Source: Flavobacteriales bacterium | GTDB lineage: Bacteria > Bacteroidota > Bacteroidia > UBA10329 | Length of the DNA: 64,000 nucleotides | Assembly (NCBI GenBank): GCA_016124845.1 | Contig: WGMW01000033.1 | Span: forward strand, 62,001-126,000 | Direction of reading: 5' to 3' | Shown: piece by piece, positions 43,190 through 52,357 of the stretch | Layout of the letters: each line of letters opens with the position of its first letter | Numbering within the stretch: the first letter of the stretch is position 1 | Program-made: the position numbers and the translations under genes | The notes under the pieces: generated by a model | Databases searched by the model: none | Seen by the model: the letters and a program-made list of their open reading frames with translations, nothing else | Told to the model about the DNA's origin: nothing

Positions 43190-43336
43190 ACTGAATTCGG
43201 TTTGGTCTATTTTAAAAGGCGCTCGAAATTAGCAATTCAGGTGCTTATTTATTTTCTTGAGCGGCCAAGTGCAAGGATAACGCAAAGCACATTCCGAGTT
43301 GCCGTTCGGGGCGTGCGTTATGAATTTTTTAACAAA

Positions 43337-43777
43337 ATGGTCGATTACCAACTTCTGAACACCACCGATTTTGCCACCACTTTGGAAAAAGAGGCCATTG
43401 CCAATTTCCTGATGCGGAACTTGGAGGATTATCTTGACACACGGGATAATGTTTCGCGGGCCATTGAGTACGCTTTGAGCAAATTTCCGCACCAAGGTGG
43501 TTTTGTGCTCATTGCAAGGCACAATGATGAAATTGTTGGTATTACGGTTGTGAACCGTACCAATTTTGAAGGCTATTTTGCTGAGAATATTCTGGTGTAT
43601 CTGGCGGTGGATGAGACCTTTAGAAGGCAAGGTGTGGCCAGCGAACTGTTGAGCAGGATCAAGGTTTACTCGAAAGGAAGTGTGTTGGTGAGGCTTCGCC
43701 AGAACGATACGATGAAAGAACTGTTTCTGAAGTCAGGTTTTGAGCAGGATTCGCTCGAATTCATTCTCAATCGCTGA
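43337..43777 (+). CDS. GNAT-family acetyltransferase
   Basis: 146 residues from ATG 43337. The frame is open upstream to 42905, but that part is antisense to the thioredoxin-like gene and shows no conservation. GNAT motifs: 'GFVLIARHNDEIVGITVV' (beta strands), 'ILVYLAVDETFRRQGVASELLSRI' (acetyl-CoA loop R/Q-x-x-G-x-A), and 'FLKSGFEQDSLEFIL'. The substrate is unknown. It converges with the thioesterase gene. Confidence 0.85.
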   Translation: MVDYQLLNTTDFATTLEKEAIANFLMRNLEDYLDTRDNVSRAIEYALSKFPHQGGFVLIARHNDEIVGITVVNRTNFEGYFAENILVYLAVDETFRRQGVASELLSRIKVYSKGSVLVRLRQNDTMKELFLKSGFEQDSLEFILNR

Positions 43778-44188
43778 TCAGGATTCCTTGTTCTTTTCCT
43801 GCTCCTCGGCAAAGCGTCTTCTTACTTCACCAGCTATCGGAATCTTATCTCCGTTCTCATCAATGCGCACAAAAACGATCTGTGTTCTACATACGATGTC
43901 TTCTTCGGTGGTGTAAACGTTATATCTGCGAGCTTCAACTTTCAATGAAATTGAGGTCGTTCCCATCGAAACCGCTTCTCCATAAATGTTGATGGTGTGT
44001 CCAACCTTCACAGGCCGCTCGAAGAGGATCTCGGTCATTTTTCGTGTGACCATATTTGGAGTTTTACAGATGCGATTGCTCATGGCAACAGCCGCCTCAT
44101 CGATCCACGAAAGCATTAATCCCCCAAAAAGATTTCCGTGCACGCCAATATCCTTGGTCATGCACACTTTGGTCATCAGTAATTCCAT
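43778..44188 (-). CDS. Acyl-CoA thioesterase (hotdog fold, YciA-like)
   Basis: A 136-residue single hotdog domain. Characteristic segment 'NLFGGLMLSWIDEAAVAMS' (the conserved Asp in the helix start is catalytic in the family), 'VTRKMTEILFERPVKVGHTINIYGEA', and 'TSISLKVEARRYN'. It hydrolyses acyl-CoA; chain length cannot be told. Its gene lies downstream of a small-protein cluster on the same strand. Confidence 0.88.
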   Translation of the reverse strand: MELLMTKVCMTKDIGVHGNLFGGLMLSWIDEAAVAMSNRICKTPNMVTRKMTEILFERPVKVGHTINIYGEAVSMGTTSISLKVEARRYNVYTTEEDIVCRTQIVFVRIDENGDKIPIAGEVRRRFAEEQEKNKES

Positions 44189-44224
44189 TCTTAGTTGAGC
44201 CGTTTTTGAAGCTGCAAAGGTAGG

Positions 44225-44782
44225 TCAAAGCTTTCGGCCTTTGGCCACATGCACGTCTCGTTCAACCCTGTTCAATGTTGCTTTATCAATCATCAAACGG
44301 CTGTTCTGCCCGCGAACGATCGTATACATCTTTCCTTGATAGTCGAGCGAACCGACACGGTTTCCGCGACCTGTGCTTTTCCATTCTTTCGCCCCGATCT
44401 TAAAGTAGCTGCCAGCAACCACAATATCATTCTGTCGCTCCACCAGAAAAGGAATGGACCTTCCATCACCAGTATCAAAACTGATGCGAAGGGTTTTCTC
44501 ATCTTTCATTTCGCAGACGCCAGGCGTGTTTGCTGGAATGATGATCTCCTCGATGTTCTTTCCGTTCTCAATTCGCACTTTTCCTTCAGCCACTTTTACT
44601 TCCTCTTTGCTCAGGTAACGGGCCAAAACGATCTCTTCCGAATTGTAGAATTGAACCTTTGAAATATCCACGCCTGCCTTCTCGATCTGTTGGCGCGTGG
44701 CAACTGTGAGATACATCCGATTGAGGGAACATGATGAGAGCAGCGTAGTGACCGCAATGAGTAAAATGGTTGACTTTTTCAT
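44225..44782 (-). CDS. Hypothetical lipoprotein
   Basis: 185 residues from ATG 44782, with lipoprotein signal 'MKKSTILLIAVTTLLSSC' (lipid Cys18). An upstream ATG at 44824 would add 14 residues and break the signal peptide. The mature part is beta-rich with 'IIIPANTPGVCEMKDEKTLRISFDTGDG' and 'AKEWKSTGRGNRVGSLDYQGKMY'. I recognise no family. It follows the DUF6265-like gene on the same strand and is probably periplasmic or outer-membrane anchored. Confidence 0.82.
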   Translation of the reverse strand: MKKSTILLIAVTTLLSSCSLNRMYLTVATRQQIEKAGVDISKVQFYNSEEIVLARYLSKEEVKVAEGKVRIENGKNIEEIIIPANTPGVCEMKDEKTLRISFDTGDGRSIPFLVERQNDIVVAGSYFKIGAKEWKSTGRGNRVGSLDYQGKMYTIVRGQNSRLMIDKATLNRVERDVHVAKGRKL

Positions 44783-44832
44783 GATACAGAGATTGATGTC
44801 TGAGTTTCTCAACAACTGTACCAAGGAAAGAA

Positions 44833-45264
44833 CTATTGCTTGATGAATTCCAGAATCTCTTGATTGTCAGCCCCTTCCAGAATGATCTCTAAGACCGAAT
44901 CTTTCCGTGTGTAAATGATGGTTGATGGGAAGTCATTCTCTGGGTCGCAGAATGTTGCCGTGTAAACCGATGCAGAAGTCATCCTAAAAAAAGCCGTTTT
45001 GTTTGGAAGAACGGCTACGTACTCTGTTTTATTCGGTGATGTGTTAATGCTCAAGAACTCCATGAACATCAACTCTTCATTCTTGAACATTTGTGCTTCA
45101 CCGATCAACGAACTATCACTTTTCAGTTTCCATGTTTCGATGGTTTTGGTCTGTCCGTCCAACCGTTTCCATGAACCTATCAACCATGAGAATTCTACCG
45201 ATTGTCCTGAGCACGAAAGTGTCGAAACGAGTACCAATGAAGCCGCAAATAGAATTCGCAGCAT
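44833..45264 (-). CDS. DUF6265-like secreted protein
   Basis: A 143-residue protein with a signal peptide ending 'SCSGQ' and the family-like core 'FSWLIGSWKRLDGQTKTIETWKLKSDSSLIGEAQMFKNEEL'. It looks like a small lipocalin-like beta barrel. Function is unknown. Its ATG overlaps the TGA of the upstream gene by one base (45264). Confidence 0.8.
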   Translation of the reverse strand: MLRILFAASLVLVSTLSCSGQSVEFSWLIGSWKRLDGQTKTIETWKLKSDSSLIGEAQMFKNEELMFMEFLSINTSPNKTEYVAVLPNKTAFFRMTSASVYTATFCDPENDFPSTIIYTRKDSVLEIILEGADNQEILEFIKQ

Positions 45265-45719
45265 CAGGTGATCTTGAGAACGATCAGGAATGAGATGAAC
45301 ACCAAAAGCAGAAACAATAACCCGAATTTGTTCTTCTCGAAAAAAGATTCTTCTCCAAGCTGAAATGGAGTAGGAGAAGAACCATCTTTACCAGGCTTTG
45401 CCACGTAGGGCTTCTTGTTCCGCGCTTTTTCTACGCGCTTCTGTTCAACTTCCAGACCTTTCAGGTAATTGGAGTATGTGCCGAACGTGCGGATAAAATC
45501 CTGTCCAGTATTTGTTAGAGAGTAGCATGGATAGCCTTGCGAATCCGTGTCTTTTTCATCTACCAAACTCTTGGAGCGCAGAATGGAATCGATCTCATTG
45601 ATGAGGTCATCATCAAAATCGATCTTGTGCCTGTTGAGCACACGCCTGATGCTGAGTGATGGCTGCATGGTGGTAACCAGTTCATCCAGCATCAGATCGA
45701 CCAGTTTTGACAATTTCAT
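45264..45719 (-). CDS. Hypothetical protein with C-terminal membrane anchor
   Basis: 151 residues. The N-terminal ~90 residues read as a helical, winged-helix-like domain ('SKLVDLMLDELVTTMQPSLSIRRVLN', 'DDDLINEIDSILRSKSLV', 'CYSLTNTGQDFIRTFG'). A basic linker is followed by one transmembrane helix ('FGLLFLLLVFISFLIVLKI'). I do not recognise the family. It heads a three-gene operon-like run with the two genes below it. Confidence 0.78.
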   Translation of the reverse strand: MKLSKLVDLMLDELVTTMQPSLSIRRVLNRHKIDFDDDLINEIDSILRSKSLVDEKDTDSQGYPCYSLTNTGQDFIRTFGTYSNYLKGLEVEQKRVEKARNKKPYVAKPGKDGSSPTPFQLGEESFFEKNKFGLLFLLLVFISFLIVLKIT

Positions 45720-45776
45720 ACAGCTAATTTATAGCCAATTATGAATTTATCTCAATATAAACGGTAAAACAATGTA

Positions 45777-47576
45777 TCAATTAATAAACTCTGGCTCAAG
45801 TTCCAAGGTCAAACGCTTGTCACTCAGCAAACGCTTCGTAAGACCAATGGACTTCGGAACCTCGTACTCAAAGAAGTACTCGAAGGCGGCCCATTTGCCT
45901 TTATAGAACTTCAATTCTTCACCAGAAGGTCCTTCAGCAAGTTTAGCATCTACCACTAACGCTTGCTTTAGCCATTGCCATCCAACGGCAAGAATACCTG
46001 CGTTCTCCAAAAAGAGTGTGGCATCGGCCAAGAACACTTCTGGTTTTTCGCTCTGCGCCAATCCCATCAACTTCATGGTCACTTCCTGAAACTTGGTGGC
46101 AGTGGCTCCCAATTTCTCAGCGTAAGCTTTGGTGTTCTCATTGGCAAGCCCCGCTTTGATGGTCGATTGCAGTTCGGCCCCGAACGCCATGACGGCCGCT
46201 CCCATTTTCATGGTCACTTTTCTGCCGAGAAGGTCCATGGCCTGAATACCTGTTGTTCCTTCGTAGATCGGGTTGATTCGCGTATCGCGATAGTATTGCT
46301 GCAAAGGGAAGTCGCTACAGAAACCAGCACCGCCAAGCACTTGCATTCCCTGACTCGTGCTCTGTACACTCATTTCTGATGGATACGCCTTGGCCATTGG
46401 TGTAAGAAGATCCAGCAGCATCTGATACTTCACTTTTTCATCGCCTTCAGAAACTTTGACCATGTCGGCATAGAACGCGCATTGCGTTACCAGCGAAAGA
46501 CCTCCTTCCATCACCGATTTTTGGAAAAGCAACATTCGCTTCACATCAGCATAATTGATGATGAGTTCCATGGGAGAGGTAAGATCTGTATTGGAAAGGG
46601 ATCGTCCCTGCGGACGCTCGTTCGCGTATTCCAAAGAGGCGTAGTAGGCGGCAGATGAAAGTCCACAGGACATCACCCCAACGCTGATACGCGCCCCGTT
46701 CATCATTTGGAACATGTAACGCAGGCCGTTGTGCGGTTCACCGACCAGCCAGCCGTGGCAATCATTGTTGTCGCCCATTACCAAGTGCATTACTGGGCAG
46801 CCCTTCATTCCCATTTTTCCTTCAAAACCAGCGGTTACCACATCGTTCGGAACCAATTGGCCGTTTTCTGGGCGAAATTTCGGAACCACAAAAAGCGAGA
46901 TGCCTTTACTTCCCGCAGGACCACCTTCAATCTTGGCCAACATCAGGTGAACTATGTTTTCAACTCCATCGTGGTCTCCAGCGGAAATGAAAATTTTCTG
47001 CCCCTTGATCCTATATGAGCCGTCACCTGTCTCTGTCGCAGATGTTCTAATGTCGCCCAACGAACTTCCCGCATGAGGCTCGGTGAGAGCCATGGTTCCC
47101 TGCCATTGGCCAGCGAACATTTTGGTCATGTATGTTTCCTGCAATTCCTTGCTGCCAAAAGATGAAATCAACTCTGCCGAACCCATGGTTAGTCCAAAAT
47201 AAGAGGCCGCAGCCGTATTGGCCGAATGGAAAATGAAGTTGGCAGCATTGTAAACGGTTGCAGGCATTTGCTGTCCACCATGTTCAAAACCTTCTTGGGC
47301 AACGATCCAGCCGCTTTCGCCCGTTTCCTTCATAATATCTTTCACGCCAGGATGAACATGCACAACACCATCACCCATTACAGGCGGCTTTTTGTCCATC
47401 TCCTCATAAATGGGAAAGAACAGATTGTCTGCGATCTGCTTTGCCGAATCGAGCATCATGTCGAAACCATCTTTGGTGTGTTCCGCATAGCGTTCGTACT
47501 TGGTCAGTTGTTCTGCATTAAAAACTTCGTGAAGTAGGAAGCGCAGATTGCGCATGCTCATGTATTCTTTCGCCAT
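45777..47576 (-). CDS. Acyl-CoA dehydrogenase
   Basis: A 599-residue flavoprotein of the long form with an N-terminal extension ('MAKEYMSMRNLRFLLHEVFNAEQL') and a C-terminal ACDH domain. Motifs: 'WQGTMALTEPHAGSSLGDIRTSA', 'IFISAGDHD', 'GCPVMHLVMGDN' and the catalytic base region 'PIYEGTTGIQAMDLLGRK'. It removes hydrogens from acyl-CoA in beta-oxidation; chain preference is unknown. A consensus promoter precedes it (47602-47631). Confidence 0.92.
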   Translation of the reverse strand: MAKEYMSMRNLRFLLHEVFNAEQLTKYERYAEHTKDGFDMMLDSAKQIADNLFFPIYEEMDKKPPVMGDGVVHVHPGVKDIMKETGESGWIVAQEGFEHGGQQMPATVYNAANFIFHSANTAAASYFGLTMGSAELISSFGSKELQETYMTKMFAGQWQGTMALTEPHAGSSLGDIRTSATETGDGSYRIKGQKIFISAGDHDGVENIVHLMLAKIEGGPAGSKGISLFVVPKFRPENGQLVPNDVVTAGFEGKMGMKGCPVMHLVMGDNNDCHGWLVGEPHNGLRYMFQMMNGARISVGVMSCGLSSAAYYASLEYANERPQGRSLSNTDLTSPMELIINYADVKRMLLFQKSVMEGGLSLVTQCAFYADMVKVSEGDEKVKYQMLLDLLTPMAKAYPSEMSVQSTSQGMQVLGGAGFCSDFPLQQYYRDTRINPIYEGTTGIQAMDLLGRKVTMKMGAAVMAFGAELQSTIKAGLANENTKAYAEKLGATATKFQEVTMKLMGLAQSEKPEVFLADATLFLENAGILAVGWQWLKQALVVDAKLAEGPSGEELKFYKGKWAAFEYFFEYEVPKSIGLTKRLLSDKRLTLELEPEFIN

Positions 47577-47601
47577 TTTTCTAAGTGTTTTACGGAGTCG
47601 A

Positions 47602-47631
47602 CAAAACTATCAGAATTCAACGATTGGCAAA
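47602..47631 (-). promoter_or_regulatory. Promoter of the acyl-CoA dehydrogenase gene
   Basis: On the minus strand: TTTG (47628-47631), 18 nt, TAGTTTTG (47602-47609), a full TAnnTTTG match. The start codon is 26 nt downstream of the -7 box. Confidence 0.7.
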
Positions 47632-47732
47632 CGTCAGTCCCAACACACATTTGTTGATCTTTGCCCGATATGGTCTTGATGCATTAATTCGAAAAACCGT
47701 AGCTTACGGCTGAAACACTTTTACTGTCCACA

Positions 47733-48305
47733 TTGTCAACGAAAACCATTACTCGGCTAATTGTGCTGCTGGCCATAACGCTGGTGCTGATGTACTTGGG
47801 AAGGCATTCGGAGATTAGTCAATTCTTTGGGCTGGAATATCTTACCCGTACCATTCAGAACACGGGAATGTTCGGGTTGGTCATGTTTACCATTGTATAC
47901 ATCATTGGTACATTGATGAACATACCTGGAATGATCTTCCTGTTCATTCTGTTCTTGGTTTATGATGATGCCTTGGGTCTGGCGGTCGGATATTTATCGA
48001 CCCTGCTTTCAATGATCGCGCATTTCAAATTTACGCGAGCTGTTGCAGGAACTCCATTTGCGGAAATAAAGCAACCATTCATCCGGAAACAGCTGGATCA
48101 GCTTGAGGCTCGGCCGCTTCGTACGACCATCATTCTTAGGTTACTCCTTTTCATTTCACCGCCTGTGAACTACGCATTGGCACTTTCGTCCATCCGGTTC
48201 AAGCACTTTCTGATCGGGTCAATGGTTGCCATGCCGTTCAATCTCTTGGCGAATTTCTTCCTCACCATCTACGCAAAAGATTGGATGATGAAATGCTTTG
48301 GGTGA
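47733..48305 (+). CDS. TVP38/TMEM64 (VTT)-type membrane protein
   Basis: A 190-residue protein with a leading helix ('LIVLLAITLVLMYLG') and a VTT-like core: 'FGLVMFTIVYIIGTLMNIPGMIFLFILFLVYDDALGLAVGYLSTLLSMIAHF', then 'LRTTIILRLLLFISPPVNYALALS' and 'FLIGSMVAMPFNLLANFFLTIY'. The family is thought to act in membrane-lipid scrambling or selenite-type transport; the role here is unknown. It starts at TTG 47733, the first start in frame near a good site. Confidence 0.8.
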   Translation: MSTKTITRLIVLLAITLVLMYLGRHSEISQFFGLEYLTRTIQNTGMFGLVMFTIVYIIGTLMNIPGMIFLFILFLVYDDALGLAVGYLSTLLSMIAHFKFTRAVAGTPFAEIKQPFIRKQLDQLEARPLRTTIILRLLLFISPPVNYALALSSIRFKHFLIGSMVAMPFNLLANFFLTIYAKDWMMKCFG

Positions 48306-48325
48306 ACACATGGAGATTTGGGCGA

Positions 48326-48787
48326 CTAAACATCCCAATCCCAAAATCGCCACCAGCCTGTTTTGTCGTCAATGGTCACTTGGATGTTCGGGTTCTTTTC
48401 CTTCAACAGCCGAACGAATTCGTTCTCGTTGGCAGGGGAGATGAGCCACCAATCATCATTTTGTGATTCAATAGACAATCGTTTAAGTGATCCTGCGGGG
48501 CCTGAAAGTGGATTATATGTCCGTTTGACCAAGGTAATTTGGTCAATCCTAAGCGATGCGGTCACAAATGGTCCAACCGTAAGTTTGAGTTCGTCTCCCT
48601 CTATCTTATAGCCGATTAGTATCAGAATCAATATAAACGATGTTAAAACTCCAAGTGGAATAAACAGATTGGGAATTTCTATACCTGAAAAGTCACCGGA
48701 CAAAAGATTAGGAATGAATGGTAAGAGTATTATTCCTAAAACGAATAGCATAAGCGCTATACTTATTCTGGTTCGGAACCGATGCAT
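48326..48787 (-). CDS. Membrane protein with PH-like C-terminal domain
   Basis: A 153-residue protein with two N-terminal transmembrane helices ('RISIALMLFVLGIILLPFI', 'FIPLGVLTSFILILILIGY') and a C-terminal beta domain ('LKLTVGPFVTASLRIDQITLVKRTYNP', 'WWLISPANENEFVRLLKEKNP') that looks like a bacterial PH domain. Function is unknown. It lies 3 bp from the GH31 gene upstream and is probably co-transcribed with it. Confidence 0.78.
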   Translation of the reverse strand: MHRFRTRISIALMLFVLGIILLPFIPNLLSGDFSGIEIPNLFIPLGVLTSFILILILIGYKIEGDELKLTVGPFVTASLRIDQITLVKRTYNPLSGPAGSLKRLSIESQNDDWWLISPANENEFVRLLKEKNPNIQVTIDDKTGWWRFWDWDV

Positions 48788-48790
48788 CTC

Positions 48791-50404
48791 TTATTCTTTG
48801 ATGACCCTACGTACAGCCGTGCGGCCATCTTGCGTGATGCGACAGAGGTAGATCCCTTGAGCAAGGTCATCTAAAGAAATGGAAGTGACCGTCTGCTTGG
48901 CATTTGCCTGAAGCACCACCTTTCCTGAAACATCCATTAGCTGTACGATGGCCGATCTGCTGGCATCTTCCAAGCGGATGTTCAGTTCATCTTTGGTCGG
49001 GTTCGGGTAGATGGAGACCTGAATCTCGGTGAGTTCATTGACCGATAGCGCATTTCCGCGAGTGAAGACAGGATATTCGGTGTAAGGAACATTGAGCGTT
49101 TCGGTAGTACCTCCCGTGTACACCTGATTGTTGTCGTAGAGGTAGATCCACTCATATCCTGGCGGGAAATTGACCGTGATGCTGGTGCCTGCTTCCAAGA
49201 ACGGAGCTACGAAAATGTCGGTACCGAGCATGTAGCTGTAATCGGTCTTATTGAAGAACTGCATCAGCGATTGCTGATTGGACTCAAAATCAACGCTCTG
49301 CTGCATAAGGTAAGGAAGCATGTTGTAGCGTTTCTGCACCAGATCCTGATAAATCTCCAATGTTTCCTGATCGAACATCCACGGACGATGCTCGCCTCCG
49401 CCACCGTTTTCCATCAGCCCGCTGAAAGTTCCCAACTGCGCCCAGCGGATGAACAGTTCCTTCGATCGCCCCATGGGTTGATAGTTATCATCCTCGCGGT
49501 AGCCACCAATATCCGATCCGAAGGAGAGGTAGCCCTTTTCGTAAGAATGGTACATGTTATTCAGCGCCCAGGTAAGACCTTCGAACGTGGCATCCTGATC
49601 ACCGACCCACGCTGCATAACCTGTTGTCACAGGGGAGAAGGACACCTGATCGCCACCGATGTCTGCCGTTCCATAATTGTCGATGGGGCGAGCCATGATG
49701 AGGCGGTCGTTGCCCAAAACTTCACGGGTATAATCGAAATGAAGTTGATAGTAAGCATGGGAGTAATCCAACCGCGAAACGAAGTTGTTAGCACCGGGCG
49801 ACCAAGGCGTTTGGATAGCGGAGAAGTCTGTCCCATCGGTTTTCCAGCCGTCAATGCCCATATCGAGCATCTGATCCATCAACCCTTTCCACCAAGCAAC
49901 AGCATCGGGATTGAACCAATCGATGAGGCTGCCATCGCCTTTCCACCAATTGACAACCGTTGGATTGGCATCGAACGGAAGCTGCTTCATGTAATAGTCG
50001 TGGTCTTTTCCGTAATCGTATAGCGGCTGTACATCCGTGTTGACAATGCCCGTTATCCACATCACCACTTTCACATCGCGGGCGTGTAGCGAGTCGATCA
50101 TGGCCTGTGCGTTCTCAAAAAGGGCGGTGTCCCACTCAAAGGTGTTGTAGCCTGTTTCCCAAGGAGAATCGATGATAATGGCATTCACAGGGATGCCACG
50201 GGAAATGTAGTCGTCCACGATCTGTAGCGCGCTGTGCTGCGTGCTTTCATCTTCCCAAATCCAATGTGAAAAAGCCCACGCAGGCCAATTCAGACCAAAA
50301 GTGTCTTCCAAGGAATTTGATGGGATGGGGGCGTTCCAATCTATCTGCTGAGCATTTGCAGAAATAATGGTGGAAGCGAGTAGAAGGAGTATAAATGTTC
50401 GCAT
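48791..50404 (-). CDS. Secreted glycoside hydrolase family 31-like enzyme with T9SS tail
   Basis: 537 residues. Signal peptide 'MRTFILLLLASTIISANAQ'. A GH31-type TIM barrel: 'VNAIIIDSPWETGYNTFEWD', 'VKVVMWITGIVN', 'GIDGWKTDGTDF' (Asp in 'KTDG' is the likely nucleophile), 'GDQDATFEGLTWAL' and 'LSFGSDIGGY'. It then has beta-domain strands and a C-terminal type A T9SS domain ('VSIYPNPTKDELNIRL..GIYLCRI'). It should cleave alpha-glycosidic bonds outside the cell; the exact sugar (glucoside, xyloside, sulfoquinovoside) is not clear. The N-terminal GH31 beta-sandwich is missing or very short. Confidence 0.85.
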   Translation of the reverse strand: MRTFILLLLASTIISANAQQIDWNAPIPSNSLEDTFGLNWPAWAFSHWIWEDESTQHSALQIVDDYISRGIPVNAIIIDSPWETGYNTFEWDTALFENAQAMIDSLHARDVKVVMWITGIVNTDVQPLYDYGKDHDYYMKQLPFDANPTVVNWWKGDGSLIDWFNPDAVAWWKGLMDQMLDMGIDGWKTDGTDFSAIQTPWSPGANNFVSRLDYSHAYYQLHFDYTREVLGNDRLIMARPIDNYGTADIGGDQVSFSPVTTGYAAWVGDQDATFEGLTWALNNMYHSYEKGYLSFGSDIGGYREDDNYQPMGRSKELFIRWAQLGTFSGLMENGGGGEHRPWMFDQETLEIYQDLVQKRYNMLPYLMQQSVDFESNQQSLMQFFNKTDYSYMLGTDIFVAPFLEAGTSITVNFPPGYEWIYLYDNNQVYTGGTTETLNVPYTEYPVFTRGNALSVNELTEIQVSIYPNPTKDELNIRLEDASRSAIVQLMDVSGKVVLQANAKQTVTSISLDDLAQGIYLCRITQDGRTAVRRVIKE

Positions 50405-50452
50405 GCTGTAGAGGTTAGCTGCAAACGAATTTAACGGATTCCTTGGCTTCGG

Positions 50453-51247
50453 CTATTTTTCGTACGGAATGGTGTTCAGAATATGCTCCAAGGAGCGGAT
50501 GCGTGCCTCGGTTTTCACGTTGGCATCAATGATGGTCCAAGGGCAAAGCGTGGTGTTGGTCCTATCGAACATCACCTGTTTGTATTTGGTGTATTCATCC
50601 CAAAGTTCCTGTGCACGTTCATCCACCGGGCTCATTTTCCACTTTTTCAATGGATCTTTTTTGATGTCGGCAAACCTGCGGACCTGTTCCTCTTTACTTA
50701 TTGAAAAGTACATTTTGATGAGATACGTGTCGCCCTGAACGAGCATCTTCTCAAACTCATTCACGTTCTCCATAAAAATGTTGTACTGCTCTTCGGTGCA
50801 GAAGCCGTTAACAGGTTCCACAACCGCACGGTTGTACCAGCTACGGTCAAAGAAAACGATCTCTCCAGGGATGGGAAGTCTGCGCACATAACGCTGAAAA
50901 TACCATTGTCCGGCCTCTTCTGCTGTTGGTTTTGGAAGAGCCACTACGCGGTATGCACGTGGATTGATGTGGGCGGTGGTCCTTCGGATGGCGCCACCCT
51001 TTCCGGCAGCATCACGACCTTCATACACAACCACCACCTTTTTGTTGTTCTCCATCACCCATGTTTGCAGCTTGATCATCTCTGCCTGCAATTCCTTGAG
51101 GCGATGATCGTAGCGGGCGTATTCCAACGATTTACCAAGGTTTACCTTAGAGGAACGGATCAATTGCCGAAGCCCTGCTTTGGAGTTCAGCATTTGCACA
51201 TCCTCTTCCGTGAGGTCGATCTTCGGTGTGTTTGAAGTATCAGACAT
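50453..51247 (-). CDS. ppk2: Polyphosphate kinase 2 (PPK2), second copy
   Basis: 264 residues from ATG 51247 (upstream ATGs lie inside the preceding gene). PPK2 motifs: Walker A 'VVYEGRDAAGKGGAIRR', Walker B region 'GEIVFFDRSWYNRAVVEPVNGF', the lid 'FSISKEEQVRRFADIKKDPLKKWKMSPVDERAQELWD', and 'WTIIDANVKTEARI'. It moves phosphate between polyphosphate and nucleotides. The start overlaps the end of the first PPK2 gene by 8 bp, so both are co-translated. Confidence 0.93.
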   Translation of the reverse strand: MSDTSNTPKIDLTEEDVQMLNSKAGLRQLIRSSKVNLGKSLEYARYDHRLKELQAEMIKLQTWVMENNKKVVVVYEGRDAAGKGGAIRRTTAHINPRAYRVVALPKPTAEEAGQWYFQRYVRRLPIPGEIVFFDRSWYNRAVVEPVNGFCTEEQYNIFMENVNEFEKMLVQGDTYLIKMYFSISKEEQVRRFADIKKDPLKKWKMSPVDERAQELWDEYTKYKQVMFDRTNTTLCPWTIIDANVKTEARIRSLEHILNTIPYEK

Positions 51248-52094
51248 CGAGTTGTTGGATGTGTCGGTAATACCGCATGATGACGTTCGGGTCGGGTAGG
51301 AGCACGGTCTCAGCATGCTCCTTTCCATCATAATCGAACCGTGAAAGAATGTAGCGCATGCTCTCAAGACGGGCGGTGCGCTTGCTGTTGGTCTTTACAA
51401 TGATCCACGGACTGAAGCTGTTGTGGGTTTTAGCGAACATCTGCTCCTTATAGTAGGTGTATTCGTCCCAGTATTCCTGTCCTTTCATGTCCACCGGACT
51501 GAACTTCCATTGCTTCAGCGGGTTTTTCATCCGCGATTCGAAACGTTTCTGCTGCTCATCTTTTGTAATGGAGAACCAGAATTTGATGATGATGACGCCA
51601 TCTTCATACAGCATGTGTTCGAACTCGGGCACCTGCACCATGAAACGTTCGTACTGGGCGCGGTTGCAGAAACCCATCACAGGTTCCACCACGGCACGGT
51701 TGTACCAGCTGCGGTCAAAGAAGACGATCTCGCCTGGTTCGGGCAACTGGCTGATGTAGCGTCTGAAGAACCACTGTCCCTTTTCGATCTCGGTAGGTTT
51801 GTTCAAAGCTACAATGCGGCTCGAACGCGGATTGAGGTGCTCGGTAAAACGCTTGATGGTGCCCCCTTTCCCAGAAGCATCACGTCCTTCAAGCAGAATG
51901 GCCACACGTAGTTTACGCTTGAAAATCCAACGCTGCAGACTTACGAGTTGTGCTTGCAGTTTGGCCAGTTCAATTTCATATTCGCGGTTGGCAATATGAT
52001 TACGGATCTTGATGCCTTTGTCTTTCGCCAACTGGATCACCTCCTTGCGGGTGGTGAAATTCTCAAGCTCCTCTTTGGTGAACTGCGTGTCCAT
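51240..52094 (-). CDS. ppk2: Polyphosphate kinase 2 (PPK2), first copy
   Basis: 284 residues from ATG 52094 (ATG 52103 is 3 codons earlier). Walker A 'AILLEGRDASGKGGTIKR', 'GEIVFFDRSWYNRAVVEPVMGF', lid 'FSITKDEQQKRFESRMKNPLKQWKFSPVDMKGQEYWD', and 'WIIVKTNSKRTARL'. It is clearly paralogous to the next gene (same motifs in the same spacing), with a C-terminal extension ('GKEHAETVLLPDPNVIMRYY') the second copy lacks. Different copies may favour AMP or ADP as phosphate acceptor (inference). Confidence 0.93.
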   Translation of the reverse strand: MDTQFTKEELENFTTRKEVIQLAKDKGIKIRNHIANREYEIELAKLQAQLVSLQRWIFKRKLRVAILLEGRDASGKGGTIKRFTEHLNPRSSRIVALNKPTEIEKGQWFFRRYISQLPEPGEIVFFDRSWYNRAVVEPVMGFCNRAQYERFMVQVPEFEHMLYEDGVIIIKFWFSITKDEQQKRFESRMKNPLKQWKFSPVDMKGQEYWDEYTYYKEQMFAKTHNSFSPWIIVKTNSKRTARLESMRYILSRFDYDGKEHAETVLLPDPNVIMRYYRHIQQLDV

Positions 52095-52220
52095 ATTTCG
52101 CAAATCTAACGAAATTGATAGGCGGGAATGTTAAGGATCGTTAGCGCAATTCAGATAGGCCATTCTGACATAAAACCATCCTTTTGGTTTGTGGGCTTAA
52201 ATCTCGAAAGGACATTCTTT

Positions 52221-52289
52221 GGCCACAGAAACACAGATTCTCATAGATTTCACAGAGTCGTTGTGAAAACCTCTCTGTTTTCTGCGTTC
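52221..52289. repeat. Dispersed palindromic repeat, copy C (decayed)
   Basis: The left arm 'ggccacagaaacacagattc' and following 'tcatagatttcacagag' match copies A and B; the right arm has diverged. It lies in the 260-bp gap between the PPK2 pair and the next gene, and no ORF or promoter is evident there. Confidence 0.6.
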
Positions 52290-52357
52290 CTTCCAAATGT
52301 TCGGGACAAGTTGTGGCTAATTCATCTTGCCTGCATAACAGATAATCTCATCTGAGA

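Noticed and set aside
42905-43336. N-terminal extension of the GNAT gene
   Set aside because: The extension is antisense to the thioredoxin-fold gene; family similarity begins at Met 43337.
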